Positions 33,106 through 44,989 of a stretch of DNA of 64,000 nucleotides are shown in pieces. The stretch spans positions 744,001 to 808,000 of the forward strand of contig JANEZZ010000807.1 in the NCBI GenBank assembly GCA_026122225.1. The letters are read 5' to 3'. A program made the translations under genes and the position numbers. Origin of the DNA: Heloderma charlesbogerti. Its lineage: Eukaryota > Chordata > Lepidosauria > Squamata > Helodermatidae. Position 1 is the first letter of the stretch; each line of letters opens with the position of its first letter. The notes below the pieces were generated by a model. It worked only from the letters and a program-made list of their open reading frames with translations, was not told the DNA's origin and did not search any database.

Positions 33106-33175
33106 CTTGCCCCTGCTGGATCAGGTCTTCCATGAAGTAGCGGCCATCCTCCCAGTCCAAGGCTGGAGCGGCCAT
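33106..33175 (-). CDS. PLEC: Candidate additional PLEC first exon (MAAPALDW...)
   Basis: An open frame starting MAAPALDWEDGRYFMEDLIQ and ending QGQ, 23 codons plus one base, stops at a GTAGGG donor in phase 1, exactly what exon 2 needs. The ATG has a good context (GGA before ATGG). The peptide is rich in acidic and aromatic residues, unlike the Ala/Gly/Pro/Arg products of chance frames in this GC-rich DNA. The frame is open further upstream, with other possible starts (MCACWQQEPG ten codons earlier, and others), so the start is uncertain. A second phase-1 donor (GTATGT) occurs in the same frame at about 33209. I do not recognise the sequence as a named plectin isoform. It lies between plectin 1 and exon 1d, inside the first-exon array. 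Confidence 0.5.
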
Positions 33176-33550
33176 TCCGGGCTCCTGCTGCCAGCAAGCG
33201 CACATACCTTCCCGCCAGAACGCGCTCACTCGCAAGCCTGCCTCAGCCAGGGCAAGCCCGTGCAGCGCACAGGAGCCCTGCGAGCCCCTCTTCTCCCACC
33301 CCCACCAGCCGCCACACCCCGGAGGCCTCGCTCGCTCCCTCCCTCCCATTCCAGCAGCCCCAAATTCACTCCAGCTGCCATCCGGGAGCAGCCAGGATTC
33401 CTGTGGGATCTGCTGCAAAAGGGCCTTTCTCCAGCTGCTTGTGCCTGGAAAATTGAGGGAAGGAGTCAGATGGCGGGACTCACCAGGAAGCCAGGGAGGG
33501 GGGTGAAATCTTTCTTGCAGGGCCCCCCACGGCCCTCTCTGCACACTCTA

Positions 33551-33687
33551 GGCCAGCCTGCCCAGCCCTGGCGCCGTCCAGATGCTTTCCACTGCAGCTT
33601 CCAGCAGCCCCAGCCAGCGGGACCAATGGTCAGCAAAGCTGGGACTCCAAAACATCTGGAGGGCACCAGGCTGGGGAGGGCTGCCCT
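33551..33687. repeat. Palindromic MITE-like element
   Basis: The arms ggccagcctgcccagccctg with gtccagatgctttcc pair with ccaaaacatctggagggcac caggctggggagggctg. It lies about 375 bases upstream of the candidate first exon at 33106-33175. Confidence 0.75.
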
Positions 33688-36193
33688 AGAGAGTGTCTCA
33701 AAAAGACAGAGGGCGGGGGCAGCCTGGCCCCACTGAGAACCCAGAGGAGGTTCTCCCTCCGCCACCACCACTCAGCCTTTGCCAGGTGCAGCACCCAGAA
33801 GAGACGCCGGTCCTGCCTGTGGGCTGCCTCCTCAGTGGCACCCCACAGAACATGCTCCCCCCCAGCTGCAGGGAGCACAGAGTCTGCTCCTGCAGGAGGG
33901 GCCCCAGCGTTGTGCTCAGAACAGTGGGGCTGCACACCAGCTCCCTGCCCCCCCCCCGGATTCTTCCGTCCTATTAATTTTGGCAACAGTGGTCCCTGGG
34001 GGCAGCTCTGGCCCCTGCACCTCCCCAACGCAGGAGTTTGGAAGCCTCAAACAGACCACGCAGGTGCCACCCAGCCCCCCCCCACAAGCCAGCCTCTCCC
34101 ACCCCCTGCAAAGCAGATCCCCCCCCCCGGGGGGGGGAATCCCAGTGGAGGCCACCCAGCTCAGAGAAAGATTCAATCCAAAACATTGCTGCAGGGTGGG
34201 GCTGGGGGAGAGCTGCAGGCTGGGACTGAGGTGCATTGGGGGAGTCAACAATTTCTCTGGCATTCTCAGAAATCCACCCCAGGCTACACCTGGAGGCAAC
34301 CACGCCCTGACACGCAGCCTCCCCCGCCACCACTGCCACCCACCGCCAGGAAAACAGCTGCTTTGGCAGAACAGGGTGTGGCAGAGCTGAGACTCACTCT
34401 CTCCTCCAACCGCCCTGCAACACCGCCCCCCCCCCCCGCCGGCGGGGGTTCTGAGAGCCCGGAGGGGGAGGAACGGCTGCCGGCTGCTGACTCACGCCCC
34501 TGGAATACGAGCCCAGCCCAGCGGGGCTGCTGCAGACGCATTTCCTTTCCCTTCGGAAACTTGGCGCCCCCACAGGACAGGACAGGGGCAGCTGCCGCCC
34601 AGCCTCTCCGCCTCCCAGAAGGCCGTGGCAGAGCGGGAAGAAAACCGCCAACGGATGCAGATCCGAGGGCGGCTGCATCTGAAGAGGCAGGCCCCGGGCC
34701 ACCAGCCCTCCCGCCAGAACCAATGTTTTTAAGTGCCACCACACGCGGCCACCCTTCCCAGAAAGCAAGGGCCCGGCTGGCTGGCGGAGGGGCTCAGGGC
34801 TCGATCCTCCCTGCCCCTGGATGTGGGGCACTGGCTCCTGAGCTCCCCTCCCCCCGGGGCATGGCACAACCTCCTCTCTTGCCAGGGGAGGTCATCCCAG
34901 AGGGGCTCCATGGACTCGCGCTAAAGAGCGGTCTGAAGCTCCCCGGGCTGCAGGGTCCTGCTAGAGAAAACCCCAGCCCCTCTGCCCAGGGGGCAGAAAG
35001 CAGCACAGCCCTGCCCACCACCAGCCCAGGCACCAGGGCGATGGGCAGGACAGCCCCACAGGCATGGCTCCAGAGCTACTGAGAAGAAGGGAGGGATACC
35101 AATCAAATGGCCAGCCAGGACCCCAGGAAAGAGCAGCTGCCTTCCCTACTCTGGGCCAAACAGGGCACTGAAACAGGAAGCCCCAGAGCAGGGCAAGCCC
35201 CGCTCCAGGAGGGCCCCACATCCCCAGCACCGCTTTCAGCTGGCTCGGAGGCGGAGAGCCCTCTGCAGCCCGCCTGCCCCTCAGGTCAGAGCTAGCTGGC
35301 CCCGGGGGCAGGCAGGAGGGCCCCCTCCCAGCAGCCAAGATACCTTCCTTGGGCTGGCCCCCCTTCTGCCTGTGCCCCCCGTGCCGCCTCTTCCGGGGCT
35401 CTCAGGGACCGGAACCCACTCCAGCAGGCTCCATTAGCAGCCCAGCCACCACTGACCTTGGCGGGCAGAAAGACGAGGCGGGGCAGGGAGGGGAGTGGCT
35501 GGGGAAGGCCGCTAAGGATAGCCCTGCAGCAGCTGCTGCCACCTGCCAGCAATGCCTCCCCCTCCCCTCTGGCCAAGGCATGCCAGATCTTGGGGCCTGC
35601 CCCCTCCTAACCTGCGGGGGTGCCTGCCCTCAGCTGCAACCCATGTGGCAGAGAAAGCCGGAGGCCAAAGGGCTGCCTACAGCCCCCCTTGGCACTCGCC
35701 ATGCCCCCCTTTGTTGCCTGCTGACTTCTCTGCCAGCTGCTTGCCTGTACCTGGAAAGGCTGGGGGGGGGGGGCATGAGGAAGCTGCGAGGTGCTCTACC
35801 AGTATCATGGAGGGAATGAATGAACGGAGGAGAAAAGAGCACTGTCGCCCCAGGCTGAGATGGCAGCACGGCAACACAAGCCGATTCCATGCCCTTAAAC
35901 TCCCTGGCAGTGAATCTGGAACAATCACTCCCCACCCCTTATGAATACCCAGTCGAGGAGGACGGGAACCAAAGCAGGCATGGGGACAGCCACAGACACC
36001 TGGAGGGACAAGTCCCACAAAGTGCCAAGCAGGAGCACATCCCTCCACCGCCACTCAGCCCAGGCAGGCAGTTCCAACGTGGCGCCCAGCGATCGGGCAC
36101 ACCTCCCTTGGAGACAGCCTCCCCCACCCCCTCCAGCCTGTGCCCCTCCCTCTGCCCCAAAGCAGCATCTGCCCAGCTGTTCCCAGGCCTGAC

Positions 36194-36695
36194 CTTCAGT
36201 GGCGCTGCCATCAGATGCCACCTGTGGCACCGCCCTCCTGGCGACCGGCTCCACGTGCCCGGCAGCAGAGTCCTCCTTTCGGCGATACGCCTGCCGCGAA
36301 GCCTCCTGTGGCTTGGCAGGGCAGGCCAGCGGGCCCGGCACTGTTTGCACGTGAGGCGGGCGCGAGGCGGACCTCGCCAGGGCCGCGGGGCCGCGGACCC
36401 GCTGCAGGGTGGCGGGCACGATCTCAGGCGGCAGGTGCAGGTACTGGCGCAGGTGGGCAATTCCCTCATCCGTCAGGTACCAGTAGCAGTGACGCCAGGC
36501 GAAGCTCTCCCGGACCAGGCCCCGGGAGCACAGCGACCCCAGGGCCCGCCGGACTTGCAGGTGGGTGACCCCGGGCAGCTGTGGGTGGTAGCTGTGGGGG
36601 CGCTGGTCTTTCTGGGCCACCAGGACTCCATCACGGAAGAGGAGCTCGTAGATGGAGCGCAGCTGCCCCAGGGGCATCAGCATGCCAGCCACCAT
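36194..36695 (-). CDS. PLEC: Plectin first exon 1 (S10-like N-terminal domain)
   Basis: The coding part is 167 codons plus one base, starting [20 protein letters not shown] and ending in ATE before the phase-1 G and a GTCAGG donor. Residues about 3-100 form the plectin/ribosomal-protein-S10 N-terminal (winged-helix-like) domain, with the conserved GVTHLQV, FAW.HCYWYLT and [14 protein letters not shown] blocks. The remaining 65 residues are a variable basic linker with a YRRKE motif also found in mammals. In mammals plectin 1 binds nesprin-3 at the nuclear envelope. The ATG is chosen because MVAGMLMP is conserved and its context is good (G at -3 and +4); the frame is open further upstream but that part is not conserved. 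The length is close to the mammalian exon. Confidence 0.96.
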
Positions 36696-37012
36696 GACCG
36701 CCAGCAGAGAAGGTGCAGGACGAGCCTGCGTGTAAATGGGGGCAGAGGAGTGGAGGCCGGCCGGCTGGCCGGCTGCAACAGGAAGGAAGGGCAGGATCCG
36801 CCCACCCCAAGGAGCCTTAGCCTGGTGGCTCCCAGAACGCGGCTGTGGCTCCGACCACTCCAACTCCTCCCCCAGCAGCCAGCCTGGGGTGGGAGGTGGG
36901 GAGTGCACAGGCCTGCCCCCTCCCTCCCTCTCCACGACTCTGTGACTTCTGCTCAGTCTTGGAGCTCCCCCTCTCCTACCGCTGGAGCAGGGCACTGCCA
37001 GACCTGACTCAG

Positions 37013-37037
37013 CGAGGGAGGGAGGGAGGGAGGGAGG
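37013..37037. repeat. (GGGA)n simple repeat
   Basis: About six gggagg/gaggga-type units lie 320 bases upstream of the plectin 1 ATG, on the promoter side. Confidence 0.8.
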
Positions 37038-39984
37038 GGGCCCATCACCCCAGGAGGAGGCGCCTCTGTGCACATGCCGGAGTTCTCAAAGTTTCCTTCA
37101 ACTTGGTGGCGACGGGGGGGGGGGGGACTCTCTGCCCGCAGGGCTTGGCAGCTTCATCCCACTGGGGAAGCAGATACTGCTGCGACTGGATTGGGGCCGG
37201 GCAGCTGTGGGGCCGGGGAAGGGGGCGGAACAGCTGGCGAGGCAGGCCAGGAGCAGAGGGCTGCAGGAGGCATCCGGCTCTGGTCTGCCCCACATCCTTG
37301 CTGTGTGTGGCACAGTGCCCAGAGCAAGAGCCTTGCCTCGGAGGGAACAGACTGTGGTTAACCCTTGGCACACCAGCATGGACTGGGCGAGAAGAGGCAC
37401 CAGCCAGCCAGCCAGCCAGCATGCCTGGGCCTGCGGTCTTCTGCTTGGCCCGTATGCGCCCTATTCCCATGAGGGAAACTGAGGCGCAGGAAAGCCAGAG
37501 GGGCCTGCTGCCTGGCTCAACAAAGGCAGAAGACCACACTGTGCAATTGCGCTCCCCGCCCAAGTGCACAGGGCAAGCCCCCCCCCCCCCAGCAGACGCA
37601 CAAAGCGAAGCCATTGCAAAAGGGGCTCCTCCTGGCACAGCTCCTGCCCTGCCCTGCCCCACAAGGCTCAGCACCCCGCCAGGCTGTAGCTGGGCAGAAT
37701 GGCCTCCCCCATAAGCCACACATCCCTGCTCTCCCCCACCCCACCCCAGCTGCCCACTTTGCAGTCTCTTCCAGAGCTATTCCTGGTAGGGGACGTGCAA
37801 GTTGTTTTGGTGGCTGGACAGGGGCTGCAGTGCCCCCCAGGGGTGTCTCCAGTTATAGCATCCAGACCGGATGCATCTAGCCACCCCACAACAGATACAC
37901 ACTCATGAGGGGACTGCTTGGTTCACCGAGGGCAAGCCCTGGGGCGAGCTCCATCTGTGCTCGAGGCCTCAGCCTGAAGGAACTCAGCTGACCAGGGAGG
38001 GCTCTTGACAGACCCTCCACTAAAGAGCCCGGAGTGGCACAGGCAGGTTGCATGCACACATCCCCCAGAGGGTCAAGGGGCCTCTACCACCCTTCCAGGA
38101 ACGCGAGAGGCAAGGCAGCCTCAGGGCCACCGGGAAACTCCCAGCATGGAGCCTGCGCGATCTTCAGTGCATCTCAGTCTGGAATGCGCTTCACCATTGC
38201 CTTTCTTGTGCTCCTCCTGAGAGTGGCCCTGCCAGGCAGGCCCTTCCCGCCCCCATTTTACATACAGGACAATGAGGCTGAGCACCATTTGCTCGGGGCC
38301 ACAGGTGGAATGCACGGCTGAAGTGGGACTCGAACACAGGCCCTGCCTTGCCACAGCCTTGGAACTAGTTTCCATGCACACACAGAGGCACGCTGTCCTT
38401 CTCATGAGCCCACATCCCGTGCCCCCCCACGCCCACATCCCGCCCACCAGCCAACATGTGCCCCCCTTCAACTAGAGGGCACTGGGCGGGGGAAAGGGCC
38501 CTCTCCTTTCTCAGGCTCTCCTGCTCCCATGGAACAAGGGCAGGTTCCTGAGCTGACAGCCAACATCAATATTTGTCCAGGATTTGCCTCTGGCTGCTGC
38601 TCCTGGATTCCCCACACACACACACACAATACTGACACTGCCCCACCTAGCCACATGCAATACGAACGGCTGCTGCCCCCTTCAGCTCACAGGTCTTTGG
38701 TTTCAAACAGGAGAGATGGTGCCAAGGCAAAGCCTCCAGCAGCCCTCCTGGCCCTTAAACCCAGTCCATGGGGACTAGCTGTAAAGGCATTCTGCACATG
38801 ATCTGGGCGCTCTTCTATGTTATTAACTGCAATATAGCAGGGGTGGCCTCTGGCTCTGGGAACAGACTCTGGGGCCGAGGCCTGGCCTAAGCTCTCCTAC
38901 AGCTCAGCACCACAGGCAGAAGCACGGCACAGGGAGGGAGAGGGCTCCTCTGCTCCTGAGACACAGCAGCCATTCAGGGCCACCGGCCTCAGCTGGGGTG
39001 TGCAAGGTGGCAGGGGGTGGGGATGCAGAGAATGCAGAGGGAGCACAGCCACTCCCATGAGCACAAGGAAAGCAGAAACGGGTCAAACTGAGAAGGGCAT
39101 CGGGCTTACAAAGAGGTTGGTGGTTCTGCTGAAACCAGCAGATTGTTAAGCCCCCATGGGTGAGGAGTGTCACTCCCCCCCATGCCCCCAGAAGAACAGG
39201 TCTGGTACTGGAAGCCCCCACCGCAAACTGCCCCATACTCTGGGGACTGGCTCCAGCACCTCCAGGCAGCCTCCACGTGGGAGCCAGAGCTCAGCACCAG
39301 CAGCAGAGCTCTCCAGGGGGGCCTAGCAGTTCAGGCTGGGCACCAAAAAGGTTCCCACCCTCCCTCCTGCACAGCTGGTGGCCCCTGGCCCAGCGGCGCG
39401 CAGGAAACAGCATTGTTCAGATGCACTAATCTTTAGCCAGAAACTCCTCAGACCAGCCTGCGAGCAGGCAAGGCAGACACAGAAATGCACACCCAGCCAC
39501 GACAGCATGGGAGAGGAAGGGGCAAAGCTGGAGCTCTCGGGCAAGGAAGACATTTCAACGTCCAAGGGGCCAGAGGCAGACGCTATGAAACCAGGATCTG
39601 TCCAGTCCTGCAGAAGGTTGGGGGGGGGAAACACCTCCAAGACTCTGGGCTACAACATCAGATAACCAAAAAAGAACAGGCTGAAGGAAAACGATGTGCA
39701 TCCAAAAATATAACAAAATGTGAATATAAATATTAATATTTCACACAAAATTAAAACAAATAATTAGCAGTCAAAAATGCCCATCAATACCTCACACATA
39801 TAGGTTGTACATAGTCACAATAGTGATTTCAAATACAAGGCTAAATAAGGCTAAATAATAAATAAGGCTAAATTACTGGTAAAATCAATTTACCTGTAAT
39901 TGTTTTATATGCATGTGTGTGTGCGTATAACAATTACTGGTAAATTGATTTTTTAATTAGTCTATATTTATCTGATTATTTGGG

Positions 39985-40040
39985 TATTTATTTATTTCAT
40001 TTCATTTCTATACCGCCCAATAGCTGATCTTGGCATATTA
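39985..40040. repeat. Short repeat with TTTATTTATTTCATTT core
   Basis: It has the same motif as 19530, ending ataccgcccaatagctgat. It lies in an AT-rich island (about 39660-40200) that contrasts with the GC-rich surroundings. Confidence 0.6.
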
Positions 40041-40234
40041 TCTCAGGTATCTCTAAGCTTGTGTGTTCTGCTTTACAGGTTCCATGTAGGAATCCAACCA
40101 TCATGTTAACGTTGGTTCAGTAAGGGCTGTAACTGCTTGTTTATATTTTCCTTCAACCTGTTCTGTTTTAGTGATTGTAAGTAGTTAACTACAGCATCAG
40201 ATTACAATGTGCCTGGACCAACTCCTTGCCCCCG

Positions 40235-40306
40235 CCCATGTGTATAATCCGCACTGCACAAACCACATCACCCATGTGTATAATCCACACTGCACAAACC
40301 ACATCA
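40235..40306. repeat. 36-bp tandem duplication
   Basis: Two copies of a 36-base unit starting cccatgtgtataatcc differ at one base (g/a at the seventeenth position). It is a minisatellite seed. Confidence 0.88.
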
Positions 40307-40512
40307 CCGTGAGCCAAAACAGAGCATGCGCAATGCAGAAAATGCTTGTAGTGCGAATGGCTCCAGATGGCTCCAGCAAGTGAGCCAAGCTGTTTGCTGC
40401 AACAGAAGGCAGAATGTATTACTATGGAAGATCCCTTTATGCTCAGAGATAGCAATCAGTCAGGCAATGAATGTCAGCAAAGCCCACCCATTAAGTTTTC
40501 CATGGCAGCAGA

Positions 40513-40630
40513 GCAACCTTCCCCAACTTGGTGTCCTCTAGATGTTTTGGACTTCAACTACCAGCAGCCCCAGCCAGCATGGTCAGCAATGTTGGGAATT
40601 GTAGTCCAAAACACCTGGCGGGCACGAGGG
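40513..40630. repeat. Palindromic MITE-like element
   Basis: The arms aaccttccccaacttggtgt cctctagatgttttggac and ttgtagtccaaaacacctgg cgggcacgagg are inverted copies. The central part is ccagcagccccagccagcat. Confidence 0.8.
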
Positions 40631-43612
40631 AAAAGTAGCTCTAGCAAAATATATACAGGATTGCTCAATGAAAACACTGGTGCTGTTCAGACATAATGGC
40701 AGCATTCAGCAGCAATCCGTGGGCTAACAACAAACCATGGCTTAATGTGGCCTTGTTTAACCTACAAACAAGGAAGAAGGGCAGGCGAAATGATCTGGGG
40801 TTGGCACACCTTCCCTGCAAGCTCTGGTGCTGAGGAAATAACAAACGCGACTCCCCCTGTAAACTGAGGGGTGGCAGGTTCTGGACACAAAAAACGAAGG
40901 AGTCCTTCATGCAAAGCCCCATATGGAATCTGCTGCAAGAAGACATAATGCCAGGCACGGCCTTAGATGGCTCTAAACGGAGGAGGGGTTCCATCAGTAG
41001 CCACTGGCCACAAGAGTTCAACGGTACTTCCACAGATGGAAGCAGGCAGTGGGCTTCTGGAGAGTCACTGGCGGGGGGTGGGGAAGAGCACAGCTGGGCT
41101 ACTGCTTTCACAGCCGGCTGATGAGCTTCCCTGTCCACTGATGGGAACAGGACACTGGGATAGAGAGGGCTTTGGCCTTACCCAGCTTGAGGGCTCTCCT
41201 TGTCTTGAGGCCTAAAGGAAAACCACAGGCTGGTCCATCTGCCCTGACTGGCAGTGGTTTGGGGGTCCCCCTCAGCAAGAGAGGGAGGGGCCTTTCCCTG
41301 CCTGCTCTACCTGAGATCCCCCTGGGGAAGAGGCACAAGGCAGGTAGGTGCTCAGCCCCTGCGCTCTGCCCTCTGCCAAGGTCCTGGGGCACAGGGAACA
41401 AGCCAACGCCCAGGACAGACTACTCTGGCTCATTCCAGCTTCATTCCACTCCCAGACACCCCCCCCCCCGTGTGTGACAAAGAGCTGCTGGGGGAAACTG
41501 GAAGCAGAAAAACGGTGCAGGGGAAAGGGTGACCCTCCAACAATGCTGCAACCTCAGTCAAAATCAGGGGCTGCCACTGTATTGCACTTTAAGAAACAGG
41601 GGAGAACCGGTCATGGATCTCCTGTCATCTCATCCAGTTGCGCCTACATTCTCTGCCTCTCTGGTGACAACCCCCCTCTCCTCCAGCACATCAGCATGGC
41701 TGTTTACTTATAGGACGGCCCAGGGCTTGCCTATCAAACAGCAAAGGTGTGTGGCAGGACCCACACAGCGGGACAAGATGTGTGTTTGGGGGGGGGGGGT
41801 GAGAGAATACTGAAGCAGGTTTTCCCAGGGGAAGGAACTACAGCCCCGTTGCCTCTGTCAGTGGGAGGGCAGGGCCTCCCAGACAGATGCTTGGGCAGGC
41901 ACAGCAACATGAGCCCCCTCCCCCCAGAGGGAACCAGAGCAACCCTGCCGGGGGTCCCTGTTGCAGCATGCTCCCCCCTCCCCGACTGCTCTTTCTCCAC
42001 CACTCTTCTGCTACAGAGGGACGAAGCGCTACCTGCTGCTGCAAGGTTCGGGGGTCCCCATCAGCCTGTGCGCAGGGGAGTGGGTACGGGACAGAACAGA
42101 ACAGGATCCCCTGGGCTGAAGTGGCAAAACCTCCCCTCTCACCCCCACTCCAGCCCACCCCGCCACGGAGAGCAGGCTGCCCAGCAGCATCTCCACACAC
42201 ACAAAAGCACCAGGCTCCGGGGAGCCCCACGCAGGACGGCCCAGTCAGCACGAGGGCGCAAAGGCAGCACAGCCGCATCTTGGTCCAGGCTCCCCTCCTC
42301 AGCCTCCCAGGAGGGAGGGAGGGAGGGGCTGCTCGACCTCCTGCCCTGAGCTCCCCCAGGAGAGTGTGCCTCCCCAGCACCAGCTGCCTCCTTCCCCCCA
42401 CCCCCAGCAATCTGAGACCCACCTGCAGGGAATAGGGCCTGTCCAAAGAGGCAGTGGGCCCCCTTGCGGAGGCCGTGCACTCCCCCTCCACTGCCCTTCC
42501 CCCGGATGCGTCTGGCCAGCCCATGCCACTGGCACATCTCTACACATGCACCAAAATGTGTCACTACAGCAGCCACAGAAAAGCACAGTCAGCCTGGCGG
42601 TGCAGCTGAGGCCAAGTCAAGCAGCGCCAGGCAGGCACCCGGATCCGCCTCCGCGCCAGCCCTGCGTGCCAGCCAGCCAGGGCCCCCGGCACACCCCACA
42701 AAGCCAGCGCCACCGGGCCCCCGCCTGCTTCATGAGCTCCCTGATGAGAGAACAGGAGGCCACGCCCTGGGGCTTCCGACCTTGCCAGGACTCAGAAGAG
42801 TGTCTGCCCCGGTCCGGTTGAACCCCCTCCCCAAAACATGCCACCTCTGCCACCCCTCCTCCCCACCCCCATCTACCCTTTCTCAGGGCAAGGAAATGGC
42901 CCTCTTAGAATCCGGGGAAGTCGGTCCCTCACATGGTTGCTTTCCCACCCACCCAGCCCATGATCTCCCACCCCATCAGCTGCCCTGGAGACAGACAGAT
43001 GCGCAGCCCTTCTTCCCTCCTGGCCTGCAGGGGGCATGGAGCCACCCAGGCCCCGTCACCCTGAACCTCGGCCAGAGGAGATGCTGCTGCTTCCACTGGG
43101 TACAATTCGCACAGAGAGCTAGCAGCCAACTGCACAAATATGAGCACTTGAACCCAAAGCAGCTCTGGAGGGGGGCGAATGGAAGCCAGGAAGCCAGGGG
43201 GTGCCTTCTCCTTCTCCTACCTGCCCCTTCCCTGCCCCAAATCATGTCCCTGGGGGGAAGCAGCTGGCAGGAGCACAATTTGGAGTGGGGGAATGGCAGG
43301 CTGGCCCACTCCACTGCTTCTCTGCCCTCAATAGCTTCCCCCACCCCTCCCCGCTGCTTTCTTGAAAACTAAGGTGGCCCTGGGGGCAGGCCCTTCTGTC
43401 CTCCTGCTCCCAATACCCCACCCCTGCGCAAAGCCCCTGCAAAGGATGGACAGAGGCTCTGACTCCCCCATCACTGCCCAAAGGGGGCTGCCCAGGGATT
43501 TCCACCCTGAGCTGGGAACAAAGAGGCAGCTGTCTGAGAGGGGAGCCTGGCAGCCAGCGCCAAACAGGGCCTGGAGGGGGCAGAGGCCGGATTAGTAATC
43601 AGGCCATGGAGC

Positions 43613-43628
43613 GGGGGGGGGGGGGGGG
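43613..43628. repeat. Homopolymer G tract (16)
   Basis: An uninterrupted run of 16 G in the intron between exon 1e and plectin exon 1. Confidence 0.9.
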
Positions 43629-44989
43629 CTTGTTCTCACAGTAAATCAGCCCAGCTGGCATGAACACCCCTCCACAGCTCCTGCCAGGCCAAGTGCCCCC
43701 CACACACACACAGCCTGGCCACCCTGCAATGTGAGGAGGGCTTGCCAACAGGGCCTCTCCAAGAAAGGAGTTCTGCACAACCCACACGCGGAGAGCAGCA
43801 TCCAGACGCTCCGTGCCCTCCACACAGGGCAGAGGCCCCCATCTCAGGCCTAGTGGAGGAGCGAGAAAGGGCTGACCAGGGCGGCGCCCTTCACTCCCTC
43901 CTCCCCAGCACGGGCAGCGGCCCTCCACATCCTCACCCAGCAAACCAGCAGCTGTGCAGGACTCCTGATGCCGCACACCCCTGGGAAAGCTGGATGCCCT
44001 CCTCCACCAGGCCCAGCAGATTAAGCCGCCAACTCCACAGAGCCCTTCAAGCGATCCCACAGCCAGCACCCACAGCAGGAGCCCCACACACCACCAGGCC
44101 CTGCGGCTCAGAAGGTGCTTGCCGGGAATGGGCAGACAGAGCCACACCACCACCACGGTGGCTGGCACAGGCTAGGACAGAGCCCCACGGAAACACCTGA
44201 AGCACTTGGCTGGGCCTGCCTAGCCCAGCATCCTGCCTGCAAGAGACGCCTCCACACAGAAGCTTGCCACAGGCAGAGCAGGAAGGCCACAGCCCCCCCC
44301 CAGTGATCTGCTGCCCCTCAACATGGAGGCTCTACGAGTGATCAGGGCTGCCTGCTTTTGCCAGGCTTCCCCTCCGTGCAAGTGACAACACACTGCCCAA
44401 CCACCATCCCCACCCCAAGGCCAACCAGAGGCCACGGGTGGGATCCAGCCCTCGGCTGCTGGTTCCAGCTCTCTTCCCCTCACAACCTTTGACCTCCCAT
44501 CCCCAGCGCAAACCACACTGGCCTCCCAGGCTTCGCCTCCCTTGTCTTTCCCCCCTCCCAGCCACATGCACCTCAGCCATGACCCTTGCTCCTGCAGCTC
44601 CCCCACCCTCAGCTGCCCAACGGTCTCCTGCGCCCTCAGACAGCTGCATCCACCCCACCCTCCCTGCCCCTGGCCCCTGGAGGGATCATGAGCCCACCTC
44701 TCCCGTGGGGCCTCTGGCCAAACCCTCCACCCCCAGCGGAAGTATGGGAACTGAGCAAGTCGTGGCTCAGCCCTCCCCTGCCCCAGCGCCCCTCCCCCAC
44801 CCCAGGCGTTGTTTTAGACTGCAGGCTCCTGGGGGCAGGGGCTTGTCTTCTTGCAGTTCCTTTATGCTAGACTCGCTGCCCTGCTGCTGCTAAAAACCGG
44901 ACCAACTGTGCCAGGGCCCGAGGGCGATTCCTCAGGCCCGTACAGACAGCCGCTCTCCTCGCTGACCATGGTCCCAGGCGAGAGTACTT

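Noticed and set aside
35350..35410. Basic peptide EPRKRRHGGHRQKGGQPKE before a GTATCT donor
   Set aside because: An in-frame stop lies directly upstream with no ATG between, so it cannot be a first coding exon; no acceptor was recognised either.
42424..42576. Minus-strand frame starting MAAVVTHFGA with a phase-1 GTGGGT donor
   Set aside because: The composition is chance-like, the donor mediocre, and no CpG island or conservation is evident.
43220..43344. Minus-strand frame starting MGEAIEGREA with a phase-1 GTAGGA donor
   Set aside because: Possible by phase only; the downstream sequence is a simple purine tract that creates donor-like matches.
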